Origin: Bog-756 sp049517675
GTDB taxonomy: Bacteria; Actinomycetota; Acidimicrobiia; Acidimicrobiales; RAAP-2
DNA length: 64,000 bases
Assembly (NCBI GenBank): GCA_049517675.1
Contig: JBEKRV010000013.1
Span: forward strand, 10,837 to 74,836
Direction: 5' to 3'
The position numbers and the translations under genes are program-made. Each line of letters begins with the position of its first letter. Position 1 is the first letter of the stretch. Below, in pieces: positions 57,224 to 64,000 of this stretch. The notes below the pieces were generated by a model. That model was not told where the DNA came from. It was given only the letters and a program-made list of their open reading frames with translations, and did not search any database.

Positions 57224-57436
57224 ATGGAGACCCTTCTCCGCTACATCCAGGTGAAGGCGTTCGGACGGGGCATGCGGGGCTACAACTCCGCGTGGCTGGT
57301 GGTCGGCGCCGCCGTGTGGATGCTGCTCCGGGCGCGCCGGAGCGAGGACGTCGTCTACCGCACCAAGCTGAACCCGGGGGAGCGCCTCGTCATCACCTCG
57401 AGCCCGTCCGGCTCGACCTCGAGCTCCGACTCCTGA
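57224..57436 (+). CDS. Small membrane-associated protein
   Basis: 70 residues, ATG 4 bp after the previous stop. A short hydrophobic stretch (AWLVVGAAVWMLLRARR) is followed by YRTKLNPGERLVITSS, a motif often seen in DUF-type actinobacterial membrane proteins. Function unknown. It stands directly before trmI, 5 bp away. Confidence 0.72.
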   Translation: METLLRYIQVKAFGRGMRGYNSAWLVVGAAVWMLLRARRSEDVVYRTKLNPGERLVITSSPSGSTSSSDS

Positions 57437-57441
57437 GCACC

Positions 57442-58395
57442 GTGGACCCCCGGGGGGGAGCCGACGACCCGGGCGGGGGCGCCGACAGGAGCCTGCTGCG
57501 GGCGGGGGAGAAGGTCCTCCTGGTCGACGCGAAGAAGCGCCGCTACCTGCTGACGTTGCGGGCCGACGCAGCGTTCCACACCCACGTCGGGATCGTGGCC
57601 CACAACGACCTCATCGGTGCCTACGAGGGATCGACCGTCCTCGGGTCCACCGGGCGGCGGTTCCTGGTCGTCCGGCCGACGCTCTCGGACATGGTGCTGA
57701 AGATGCCCCGGGGGGCGCAGGTCATCTACCCGAAGGACCTCGCCGCCATCCTGATGGAAGCGGACATCGCCCCCGGCATGCGGGTGCTGGAGGCCGGTGT
57801 CGGTTCCGGGGCGCTGTCCATGGCGCTGCTGCGGGCCGGCGCGTCGGTCGTCGGCTACGAACTCCGCCAGGACTTCGCCGACCGGGCCCAGGACAACGTG
57901 GCGGCACTGGTGGGACCCGACGCCGACTACCGGGTGGAGCTCCGGGACGTGTACCACGGCATCGGGGAGCGGGCCCTCGACCGCATCGTGCTCGACCTGC
58001 CCGAGCCGTGGCGGGTCGTACCCCACGCCGAGACGGCGATGCGCTCGGGTGGCATCGTCTGCGCCTACCTGCCGACGATCAACCAGACGGCACACTTCCG
58101 ACAGGTGCTCGCGGACAGCGCATTCGGCATGCCGTCCACGGTCGAGGTGCTCCACCGGACCTGGCACATCGAGGACCGGTCGGTCCGACCCGACCACCGG
58201 ATGGTGGGCCACACCGGGTTCCTCACCACCGCACGGCTCCTCCGGCCCGAGGCGCTCGGGAGCAGGCCGGGCGACACCGGACCGGACGTGGAAGGAGCGG
58301 GGACGGATCCTGGCGACGGAGGACCGGAGGGGCAGGTGGACCTGTTCCCGGAGTCCGCTCAGGATCCGGACGGTCCGGTCAGCTCTGTTCGATGA
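57442..58395 (+). CDS. trmI: tRNA (adenine-58-N1)-methyltransferase
   Basis: 317 residues from GTG 57442. The N-terminal beta-barrel has VDAKKRRYLLTLR, and the methyltransferase domain has SAM motif VLEAGVGSGALSMALL, then VVGYELRQDFADRAQ, DRIVLDLPEPW and CAYLPTINQ. It methylates A58 in the T-loop of tRNA with S-adenosylmethionine. The last about 45 residues are low-complexity and may be disordered. Gene order trmI, then mpa, dop, pup, prcB, prcA is also found around Rv2118c-Rv2109c. It converges with the ferredoxin gene, overlapping by 17 bp. Confidence 0.93.
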   Translation: MDPRGGADDPGGGADRSLLRAGEKVLLVDAKKRRYLLTLRADAAFHTHVGIVAHNDLIGAYEGSTVLGSTGRRFLVVRPTLSDMVLKMPRGAQVIYPKDLAAILMEADIAPGMRVLEAGVGSGALSMALLRAGASVVGYELRQDFADRAQDNVAALVGPDADYRVELRDVYHGIGERALDRIVLDLPEPWRVVPHAETAMRSGGIVCAYLPTINQTAHFRQVLADSAFGMPSTVEVLHRTWHIEDRSVRPDHRMVGHTGFLTTARLLRPEALGSRPGDTGPDVEGAGTDPGDGGPEGQVDLFPESAQDPDGPVSSVR

Positions 58396-58615
58396 AGATG
58401 CACTCGCCGGGACACTCCTCGGAGGCCTCGACGACGGCGTCCTCGAGGTCGTCCGGCACGGCGGCCATCCCGGCCGAGCCGCCCGGTTCGTTGCGGACGT
58501 CGGCGCCTTCCTTGACGTAGGCGAGCCCGTCGTCGAGCAGCGTGAAGACCGCTGGCGCGATCTCCTCGCAGAGGCCGTCTCCCGTGCAGAGATCTTGGTC
58601 GATCCAGACCTTCAT
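58379..58615 (-). CDS. Small ferredoxin with an Asp-containing cluster motif
   Basis: 78 residues. The cluster motif is C10-TG-D13-GL-C16 with C68-P near the end and an extra Cys72. This is Cx2DxxC, like the Asp-ligated ferredoxin of Pyrococcus furiosus, or else a [3Fe-4S] ferredoxin of the Cx5C...CP type common beside cytochrome P450 genes in actinobacteria. It transfers single electrons; possible partners include KorAB, the desaturase or others, none adjacent. ATG with AGGAGAG 9 nt upstream. Its 3' end overlaps trmI by 17 bp on the opposite strand. Confidence 0.88.
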   Translation of the reverse strand: MKVWIDQDLCTGDGLCEEIAPAVFTLLDDGLAYVKEGADVRNEPGGSAGMAAVPDDLEDAVVEASEECPGECIFIEQS

Positions 58616-58855
58616 CAGCTGTGACTCTCCTACGTGTCTCTCGGCTCGAACGCGTGGGACCCGATCCTGCAGGGATCCCGGAGGCAGGCGCAGTCGATAC
58701 CGGTTACCCGTTCCATCGGCGCGCCGGTCCCGTTGCTTGACTCATGCTATCCGCGTCGCGGACCGGGGTAGCTCAGCCCGGGCGCCGCCCCGTTGCACCG
58801 CTACCGCCACCGGCCAGGTGTAGGGTCGAACGCGAGGCCCGACTGCTCGATTGGG

Positions 58856-60634
58856 GTGATTGCTACGGTTGATTTCGACGATGGCGACGGTCAGCGCCGG
58901 CCGGCGGACGAGGAGGACCTCGAGACGTTGCGGGCCCGTGCCCTCACCGCCGAGGAGGAGGTGACCGTCCTCCGTCGCCGGCTCCAGGAGAGCCCACGGC
59001 GGGTACAGACCCTGGAGGAGAAGCTCCTCGAGACGAAGGGGCAGCTGGCCCAGGCCGTGTCCCAGAACGAGAAGCTGACCTTCACCCTCCAGACGGCGAA
59101 GGAGCACGTCGCCAACTTGCGGGACGAGGTCGAGAAGCTGACCCAGCCGCCCTCCGCGTACGGGACCTACCTCGGCGCCAACGGCGACGGGACCGTCGAC
59201 GTCTTCTCCGGCGGACGCAAGATGCGCGTGTCGCTCCATCCCGACATCGATCCCGACGAGCTGAGGCGGGGCAACGAGGTCGTGCTCAACGAGTCGCTCA
59301 ACGTGATCCTCGCCCGCGAGGGCGAGGGGCAGGGTGAGGTGGTGGTGCTGAAGGAGCTCCTCGACGGCGGGAAGCGCGCCCTGGTCTACGGGCGGGCCGA
59401 CGAGGAGCGGGTCGCCGAGCTGTCCGACGCCCTGATCGGGATCAAGCTCCGGGCCGGCGACACCGTGCTGATGGAGTCGCGCACCGGGCTGTTGATCGAG
59501 AAGCTGGAACGGCCGGAGGTGGAGGAGCTGGTCCTCGAGGAGGTCCCCGACGTCACCTACGCCGACGTGGGTGGTCTCGACGACCAGATCGAGGCCATCA
59601 CCGACGCCGTCGAGCTGCCGTACCTGTACCGGGAGCTCTACACCGAGCACAAGCTCCCGGCCCCGAAGGGCATCCTGCTCTACGGCCCCCCCGGCTGTGG
59701 CAAGACCCTCATCGCCAAGGCGGTGGCCAACTCGCTGGCCAAGAAGGTCGCCGAGGTGACCGGCAACACCAACACCCGCAGCTACTTCCTCAACATCAAG
59801 GGCCCCGAGCTCCTCAACAAGTACGTCGGGGAGACCGAGCGCCAGATCCGCCTCGTGTTCCAGCGGGCGCGGGAGAAGTCGGAGGAGGGCGTTCCCGTCA
59901 TCGTGTTCTTCGACGAGATGGACTCCCTCTTCCGGACCCGCGGCACCGGGATCAGCTCGGACATGGAGTCGACCATCGTGCCCCAGCTGCTCGCCGAGAT
60001 CGACGGCGTGGAGACGCTCAAGGACGTGATCGTGATCGGTGCCTCCAACCGCGAGGACCTGATCGACCCGGCGATCCTGCGACCCGGCCGCCTCGACGTG
60101 AAGATCCGGATCGAGCGTCCGAACGAGGTCGCGGCGGCCCAGATCTTCGGCCGGTACCTCACTCCGGACCTGCCCCTCGACGCCGACGAGGTGCGCACGC
60201 TCGGGGGCGGCGATCCGGCGAAGGCGACCCAGGCGATGATCGAGGCCACCGTCTCCGAGATGTACCGGGACGACGAGGAGAACCGCTTCCTCGAGGTCAC
60301 GTACCAGAACGGCGACAAGGAGGTCCTGTACTACCGGGACTTCAGCTCGGGGGCCATGATCGAGAACATCGTCCGCCGGGCGAAGAAGCTGGCCATCAAG
60401 CGGGCCATCGCCGACGAGGGGCGCGGTATCAGGACCCAGGACCTCCTCGAGTCGATCCGCCAGGAGTACAAGGAGAACGAGGACCTCCCGAACACCACGA
60501 ACCCCGACGACTGGGCGAAGATCTCGGGCAAGAAGGGCGAGCGCATCGTCTACATCCGCACGCTCATCAGCGACCGCGAGGAGACGACCGGCGGGAGGTC
60601 CATCGAACGGGTCGGAACGGGCCAGTACCTCTGA
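58856..60634 (+). CDS. mpa: Proteasome-associated AAA+ ATPase ARC/Mpa
   Basis: 592 residues from GTG 58856. An N-terminal coiled coil (about residues 15-90, LRARALTAEEEVTVLRRRLQ) captures Pup. Two OB domains follow (YGTYLGANGDGTVDVFSGG), then the AAA+ module with Walker A GPPGCGKTLIAKAV, Walker B VIVFFDEMDSLF and RPGRLDVKIRIERP. The C-terminus is GTGQYL, the HbYX-like tail that docks to the 20S core. A TAGGGT box lies 30 nt before the start. It unfolds pupylated proteins for the proteasome, PrcA/PrcB, encoded downstream. Confidence 0.96.
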   Translation: MIATVDFDDGDGQRRPADEEDLETLRARALTAEEEVTVLRRRLQESPRRVQTLEEKLLETKGQLAQAVSQNEKLTFTLQTAKEHVANLRDEVEKLTQPPSAYGTYLGANGDGTVDVFSGGRKMRVSLHPDIDPDELRRGNEVVLNESLNVILAREGEGQGEVVVLKELLDGGKRALVYGRADEERVAELSDALIGIKLRAGDTVLMESRTGLLIEKLERPEVEELVLEEVPDVTYADVGGLDDQIEAITDAVELPYLYRELYTEHKLPAPKGILLYGPPGCGKTLIAKAVANSLAKKVAEVTGNTNTRSYFLNIKGPELLNKYVGETERQIRLVFQRAREKSEEGVPVIVFFDEMDSLFRTRGTGISSDMESTIVPQLLAEIDGVETLKDVIVIGASNREDLIDPAILRPGRLDVKIRIERPNEVAAAQIFGRYLTPDLPLDADEVRTLGGGDPAKATQAMIEATVSEMYRDDEENRFLEVTYQNGDKEVLYYRDFSSGAMIENIVRRAKKLAIKRAIADEGRGIRTQDLLESIRQEYKENEDLPNTTNPDDWAKISGKKGERIVYIRTLISDREETTGGRSIERVGTGQYL

Positions 60635-60672
60635 GCGGAACGGGGAGGCATCGCTTCCGGCCGCTGCGAGGG

Positions 60673-60678
60673 TAGGGT
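60673..60678 (+). promoter_or_regulatory. Leaderless-type -10 box (TAGGGT) of dop
   Basis: TAGGGT ends 7 nt before the dop ATG (60686), which would make dop-pup-prcBA partly independent of mpa. Confidence 0.5.
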
Positions 60679-60685
60679 CGCCCAC

Positions 60686-62179
60686 ATGGCCATCCCCAAG
60701 GTCTGCGGCATCGAGACCGAATACGGCATCCAGGTGGTCAACGGCGATCCGAACCCGATCGCGGCCTCGTCGGTGCTGATCAACGCCTACGCCCGCGACG
60801 TGGCCCGCCAGCAGACGGGCTGGGACTTCGAGGACGAAGCGCCGGGCAACGACGCCCGGGGCTACGCCCGCGAGGGGTCGATGGCCCCGATGGTGGAGAC
60901 GCACCTGGTCAACACCGTCCTCACCAACGGCGCCCGCTACTACGTCGACCACGCCCATCCCGAGTACTCGTCGCCGGAATGCCGGGACGCGCTCGAGGGA
61001 GTGCGATTCGACCGGGCAGGCGAGCAGATCGTGATCCGCTCGATGGAGGCGGCCGACGTGTCGGTCCGGGACGGCTCGCACATCGTCGTCTACAAGAACA
61101 ATTCGGACGGCAAGGGCAACTCGTACGGCTGCCACGAAAATTACCTGATGGACCGCGACACCCCGTTCAGCAGGGTGGTCACCGGCATCACCCCCCACTT
61201 CGTGACACGGCAGCTCTACTGCGGCTCCGGGAAGGTCGGCTCGGAGACCACCATCCACGAGCCCGGCGCGGTCGAGTTCCAGCTGTCGCAACGGGCCGAG
61301 TTCTTCGAGGAGCAGGTCGGCCTGGAGACGACCCTCAAGCGTCCCATCGTCAACACCCGCGACGAGCCGCACGCCGACTCCCACCGCTACCGGCGCCTCC
61401 ATGTGATCGTCGGAGACGCCAACCTGGCCGAGGTGGCGACGTTCCTGAAGCTCGGCACCACGTCGCTGGTGCTGTCCATGATCGAGGACGACGTGTCCGG
61501 CACGAGGAACCTCTCCCTGGCCGACCCTGTCCGGGCCATCCACGCCGTGGCGCTCGACCGGACGTTCACCCAACCCCTGTTGATGGCCGACGGTTCCACG
61601 GCCACCGCCCTCGGGATCCAGTGGGAGCTCTACACACTGGCCCGGAAGTACGCCGACGACCGGGGCCTCGAGTGCCTCGGGGCCGACGAGGTCGGGCGTG
61701 CCGTGCTCGAGCGTTGGGAGGAGGCCCTGAACGGGCTCGAGACCGACCCGTCGACGCTGGCCCGCCAGGTCGACTGGGTGGCCAAACTCCAACTCCTCGA
61801 GGCCTACCGCGAGCGGCACGGCTGCAGCTGGGCCGACCCCCGGATGGCCGCGGTGGACCTGCAGTACCACGACCTGCGTCCGTCCCGGTCGCTGTTCGCC
61901 CGCCTCGACACCGAGCGGTTGGTCGATGCGGGCTCCGTGACCACCGCGGTGACCGACCCTCCGAGGGACACCCGTGCGTGGTTCCGGGGCGAGTGCCTGA
62001 AGCGCTGGCCGGGCTCCGTGGCCACCGCCAACTGGGACTCCCTGGTCTTCGATCTCGGATCGGACCCCCTCCGGCGCGTCCCTATGATGGATCCACTGAA
62101 GGGAACGGCGGAACATGTCGAAGGACTACTGGACAGTTGTGCGAGTCCCGCGGAACTCGTGGACCGACTGAGCAGCTGA
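60686..62179 (+). CDS. dop: Depupylase/Pup deamidase
   Basis: 497 residues. The carboxylate-amine ligase fold starts GIETEYGIQVV, with the Dop-specific loop DFEDEAPGNDARGYAREG and the catalytic aspartate in YYVDHAHPEYSSPE. It is Dop rather than PafA because of the loop and the position before pup. In other species Dop deamidates Pup-GGQ to GGE and removes Pup from substrates; here Pup already ends in GGE, so only depupylation is needed. PafA, the ligase, is not in the window. Confidence 0.95.
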   Translation: MAIPKVCGIETEYGIQVVNGDPNPIAASSVLINAYARDVARQQTGWDFEDEAPGNDARGYAREGSMAPMVETHLVNTVLTNGARYYVDHAHPEYSSPECRDALEGVRFDRAGEQIVIRSMEAADVSVRDGSHIVVYKNNSDGKGNSYGCHENYLMDRDTPFSRVVTGITPHFVTRQLYCGSGKVGSETTIHEPGAVEFQLSQRAEFFEEQVGLETTLKRPIVNTRDEPHADSHRYRRLHVIVGDANLAEVATFLKLGTTSLVLSMIEDDVSGTRNLSLADPVRAIHAVALDRTFTQPLLMADGSTATALGIQWELYTLARKYADDRGLECLGADEVGRAVLERWEEALNGLETDPSTLARQVDWVAKLQLLEAYRERHGCSWADPRMAAVDLQYHDLRPSRSLFARLDTERLVDAGSVTTAVTDPPRDTRAWFRGECLKRWPGSVATANWDSLVFDLGSDPLRRVPMMDPLKGTAEHVEGLLDSCASPAELVDRLSS

Positions 62180-62205
62180 GAGCGGACGGGCAAGGGAGTG
62201 GAGCG

Positions 62206-62403
62206 ATGGCAGAACGAGAGCTGAAGAAGAAGCCGACCCAGACCGAGCGGACCGACGAGGCCGTCGAGGAGGTCCCCGCGACCTCGGCCACGGGGGAGAA
62301 GCTCAAGGCCGAGTTGGACGACCTGCTCGACGAGATCGACGAGGTCCTGGAGGACAACGCCGAGGAGTTCGTGCGCAATTACGTGCAGAAGGGCGGGGAG
62401 TGA
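62206..62403 (+). CDS. pup: Prokaryotic ubiquitin-like protein Pup
   Basis: 65 residues, ATG with AAGGGAGTGGAG upstream. Acidic and disordered with a helical middle part (KLKAELDDLLDEIDEVLEDN), ending in YVQKGGE. The C-terminal glutamate is encoded directly, so the protein is ready for conjugation to lysines by PafA without deamidation. Stop overlaps the prcB GTG (GTGA). Short size and the terminal GGE are diagnostic. Confidence 0.97.
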   Translation: MAERELKKKPTQTERTDEAVEEVPATSATGEKLKAELDDLLDEIDEVLEDNAEEFVRNYVQKGGE

Positions 62404-63215
62404 CCCACGTGACGCTGCCGCTCTTCACGACCACCGACGACCCGGGGCCCGATTTCGCCGGTCTGATGCGGCGGCTCCGCGCCCCCGGTCACGCCCTGGT
62501 CGGGCCCCCGTCGACCGCCACCACCGATGGGTACCGCCACGGCACGACGGTGGTGGCGCTGCGCTACGCCGACGGTGTCGTGATGGCCGGCGACCGCCGT
62601 GCCACCGAGGGCCACGCCATCGCCCACCGGGCCATGGAGAAGGTGTTCCCCGCCGACCGGTACTCCGCGGTGGCCATCGCCGGAGCCGCCGGCCCGGCCG
62701 TCGAGATGGTCCGCCTGTTCCAGACCCAGCTCGAGCACTACGAGAAGGTCGAGGGGGTCGTCCTCAGCCTCGAGGGCAAGGCGAACCAACTCAGCCAGAT
62801 GGTCCGTGAGCACCTGCCCATGGCCATGCAGGGTCTGGCCGTCGTCCCGCTCTACGCCGGGTACGACCTGGCCCGTCGGACCGGCCGCATCTTCACCTAC
62901 GACATCACCGGCGGGCACTACGAGGAGAGCGAGTACAACGCCACCGGGTCGGGCGGCCGCGACGCCCGCACGACGATCAAGCTGGGCTACCGGGACGCCC
63001 TCGCTCGCGACGACGCTGTCGAGCTGGCCATCCAGTCGCTCTACGAGGCCGCCGACGAGGACTCGGCCACCGGTGGGCCGGACCTCATCCGCGGGATCTA
63101 CCCGCTGGTGGCCACGGTCACCGCCGAGGGGTTCACCTCGGTCGCCGACGACGAGGTGGCCGATCGGTTCGCCTCGCTGATCGAGCGCCGCCGGACGGAG
63201 GGTCGCCAGCTATGA
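62400..63215 (+). CDS. prcB: 20S proteasome beta subunit
   Basis: 271 residues, GTG start overlapping pup. A propeptide of about 48 residues precedes the catalytic threonine in the motif YRHGTTVVALRYADGV (Thr49). Other features are MAGDRRATEG and AIAGAAGPAVE, typical of PrcB. The N-terminal threonine is exposed by autocleavage and forms the peptidase site inside the barrel. ATG of prcA overlaps the stop. Confidence 0.96.
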   Translation: MTHVTLPLFTTTDDPGPDFAGLMRRLRAPGHALVGPPSTATTDGYRHGTTVVALRYADGVVMAGDRRATEGHAIAHRAMEKVFPADRYSAVAIAGAAGPAVEMVRLFQTQLEHYEKVEGVVLSLEGKANQLSQMVREHLPMAMQGLAVVPLYAGYDLARRTGRIFTYDITGGHYEESEYNATGSGGRDARTTIKLGYRDALARDDAVELAIQSLYEAADEDSATGGPDLIRGIYPLVATVTAEGFTSVADDEVADRFASLIERRRTEGRQL

Positions 63216-63889
63216 CCATGCCGTACTACGTGGCCCCCGAGCAGGTCATGAAGGACCGGGCCGAATACGCCCAGAAGGGCATCGCCCGGGGCCGGTCCCT
63301 GGTGGCCAGCACCTACGACCAGGGCATCGTCATCGTCGCCGACAACCCGTCCCGGTCGCTCCACAAGATCAGCGAGATCTACGACCGGATCGCCTTCGCC
63401 GGGGTGGGCAAGTACAACGAGTTCGACCAACTGCGGGTGTCGGGCATCCGCCACGCCGACACCAAGGGCTACGCCTACAGCCGCGAGGACGTGGAGGCCC
63501 GGTCGCTGGCCAATCTCTACGCCCAGTACCTGGGCCAGGTCTTCACCCACGAGATGAAGCCGCTCGAGGTCGAGATCCTGGTGGCCGAACTCGGCAACGG
63601 CCTCCGTCCCCCGCAGCTCTACCACATCGCCTACGAGGGGACGATCACCGACGAGGACCGGTTCGCCGTCCTCGGCGGTGAGACGGAGGCCATCGTCGTG
63701 GCGCTCGACCAGGCCTGGAGTGCGTCGTGGACCCTCTCCGAGGCGTTGAAGGCCGCGGTCGGCGCCCTCGCCGGTGCCGACCGTACGCTCGGTGCGGCCG
63801 ATCTGGAGGTCGCCGTGCTGGCCGAGGGGAACGGTCGTCGGGCCTTCCGCCGGTTGGTCGACGAGGAGTTGGCCGCCCTGCTCGCCTGA
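63212..63889 (+). CDS. prcA: 20S proteasome alpha subunit
   Basis: 225 residues, ATG overlapping the prcB stop. MTMPYYVAPEQVMKDRAEYAQKGIARGRS is the standard PrcA opening (shown in parts: PYYVAPEQVMKDRAEY, AQKGIARGRS), with the N-terminal residues forming the gate of the barrel. It assembles into the outer rings and docks Mpa. Length normal. It ends the operon; the last 111 bp of the window carry two small inverted repeats. Confidence 0.96.
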   Translation: MTMPYYVAPEQVMKDRAEYAQKGIARGRSLVASTYDQGIVIVADNPSRSLHKISEIYDRIAFAGVGKYNEFDQLRVSGIRHADTKGYAYSREDVEARSLANLYAQYLGQVFTHEMKPLEVEILVAELGNGLRPPQLYHIAYEGTITDEDRFAVLGGETEAIVVALDQAWSASWTLSEALKAAVGALAGADRTLGAADLEVAVLAEGNGRRAFRRLVDEELAALLA

Positions 63890-63916
63890 TGTGGAACGAA
63901 ATGTCAACCCCACTCA

Positions 63917-63964
63917 CGGAACTTGTTCCGGTCTGATTTGTGGACGCGTCGAACCAGAGGTTCG
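63917..63964. repeat. Two small inverted repeats downstream of prcA
   Basis: CGGAAC-TT-GTTCCG (63917-63930) and CGAACC-AGA-GGTTCG (63950-63964) follow the operon. The stretch from 63890 to 64000 has no gene. They may be terminator or operator elements of the next gene; the window ends before that can be judged. Confidence 0.4.
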
Positions 63965-64000
63965 GCGCTTGGACTGCCCCACTGGCAGGCGGCGGGGCCC

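Noticed and set aside
58742..62116. Long antisense frame across mpa and dop
   Set aside because: Same reason: no domain, and both genes on the other strand are clearly real.
63950..63964. LexA/SOS box (CGAAC-N4-GTTCG)
   Set aside because: The half-sites are 5 nt apart rather than 4, and nothing downstream is visible to support it.

Overview
The window is about 70% GC, gene-dense and typical of a chromosomal core region of an actinomycete. Several markers point to Actinomycetota: a bacterial proteasome/pupylation operon (arc/mpa-dop-pup-prcB-prcA) at the right end, the conserved order gcvH - garA-like FHA gene - ftsR-like merR - DUF151 gene, a two-domain FbiC for coenzyme F420, and many genes with a TANNNT box 6-8 nt from the start codon and no Shine-Dalgarno (leaderless mRNAs). 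Class Acidimicrobiia is my best guess; this is inference, not proven. I see no IS element, prophage, CRISPR array, rRNA or tRNA.

Layout. 1-4.6 kb: end of a class I aldolase gene, korAB (2-oxoacid:ferredoxin oxidoreductase) and a DUF1697 gene. 4.6-10.0 kb: mostly minus-strand genes (a lipoprotein with seven CX5C repeats, DUF1015, a fatty acid desaturase, a VOC protein, an exported SGNH-like protein). 10.1-16.1 kb: CDP-alcohol phosphatidyltransferase, a sugar nucleotidyltransferase/phosphomannomutase-like fusion, then gcvH-garA-ftsR-DUF151. 16.1-21.2 kb: a divergent reductase/S9 peptidase pair sharing a 21-bp promoter, a GT-C-type membrane protein and an exported protein. 21.5-24.7 kb: thiamine thiazole operon thiO-thiS-thiG-thiD. 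24.8-30.9 kb: gltBD. 31-32.8 kb: small exported or stress-type genes.

32.9-34.4 kb holds the most interesting locus: a family 1 encapsulin shell gene, translationally coupled to an upstream nitrobindin-like heme-binding beta-barrel protein. That protein ends in a proline/alanine linker and a cargo-loading-type tail (DGSLGIGDLR), so it looks like a dedicated encapsulin cargo. I do not recall this cargo class being described. 34.5-37.0 kb: a DrrAB-type ABC exporter with a divergent TetR gene and a clear nested operator.

37-44 kb: small genes, a transglycosylase/NlpC-P60 cell wall hydrolase, an acyl-CoA ligase, a DUF2510-RDD gene broken by an apparent out-of-frame deletion, and membrane proteins. 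43.8-47.3 kb: fbiC with two downstream genes. 47.3-53.8 kb: a complete pentose phosphate operon read tkt-tal-gnd-zwf-pgl. 53.9-56.5 kb: FIST protein, bicupin and a divergent thioesterase. 56.6-63.9 kb: three small membrane proteins, trmI, a ferredoxin on the opposite strand, then the proteasome operon.

Working together: KorAB (2-oxoglutarate/ferredoxin), GltBD (2-oxoglutarate plus glutamine to glutamate) and a GarA-type FHA protein, whose relatives control 2-oxoglutarate use, all lie within 30 kb. The pentose phosphate operon with FbiC supplies NADPH or glucose-6-phosphate-linked reducing power. The encapsulin, the exporter and the proteasome fit stress defence.
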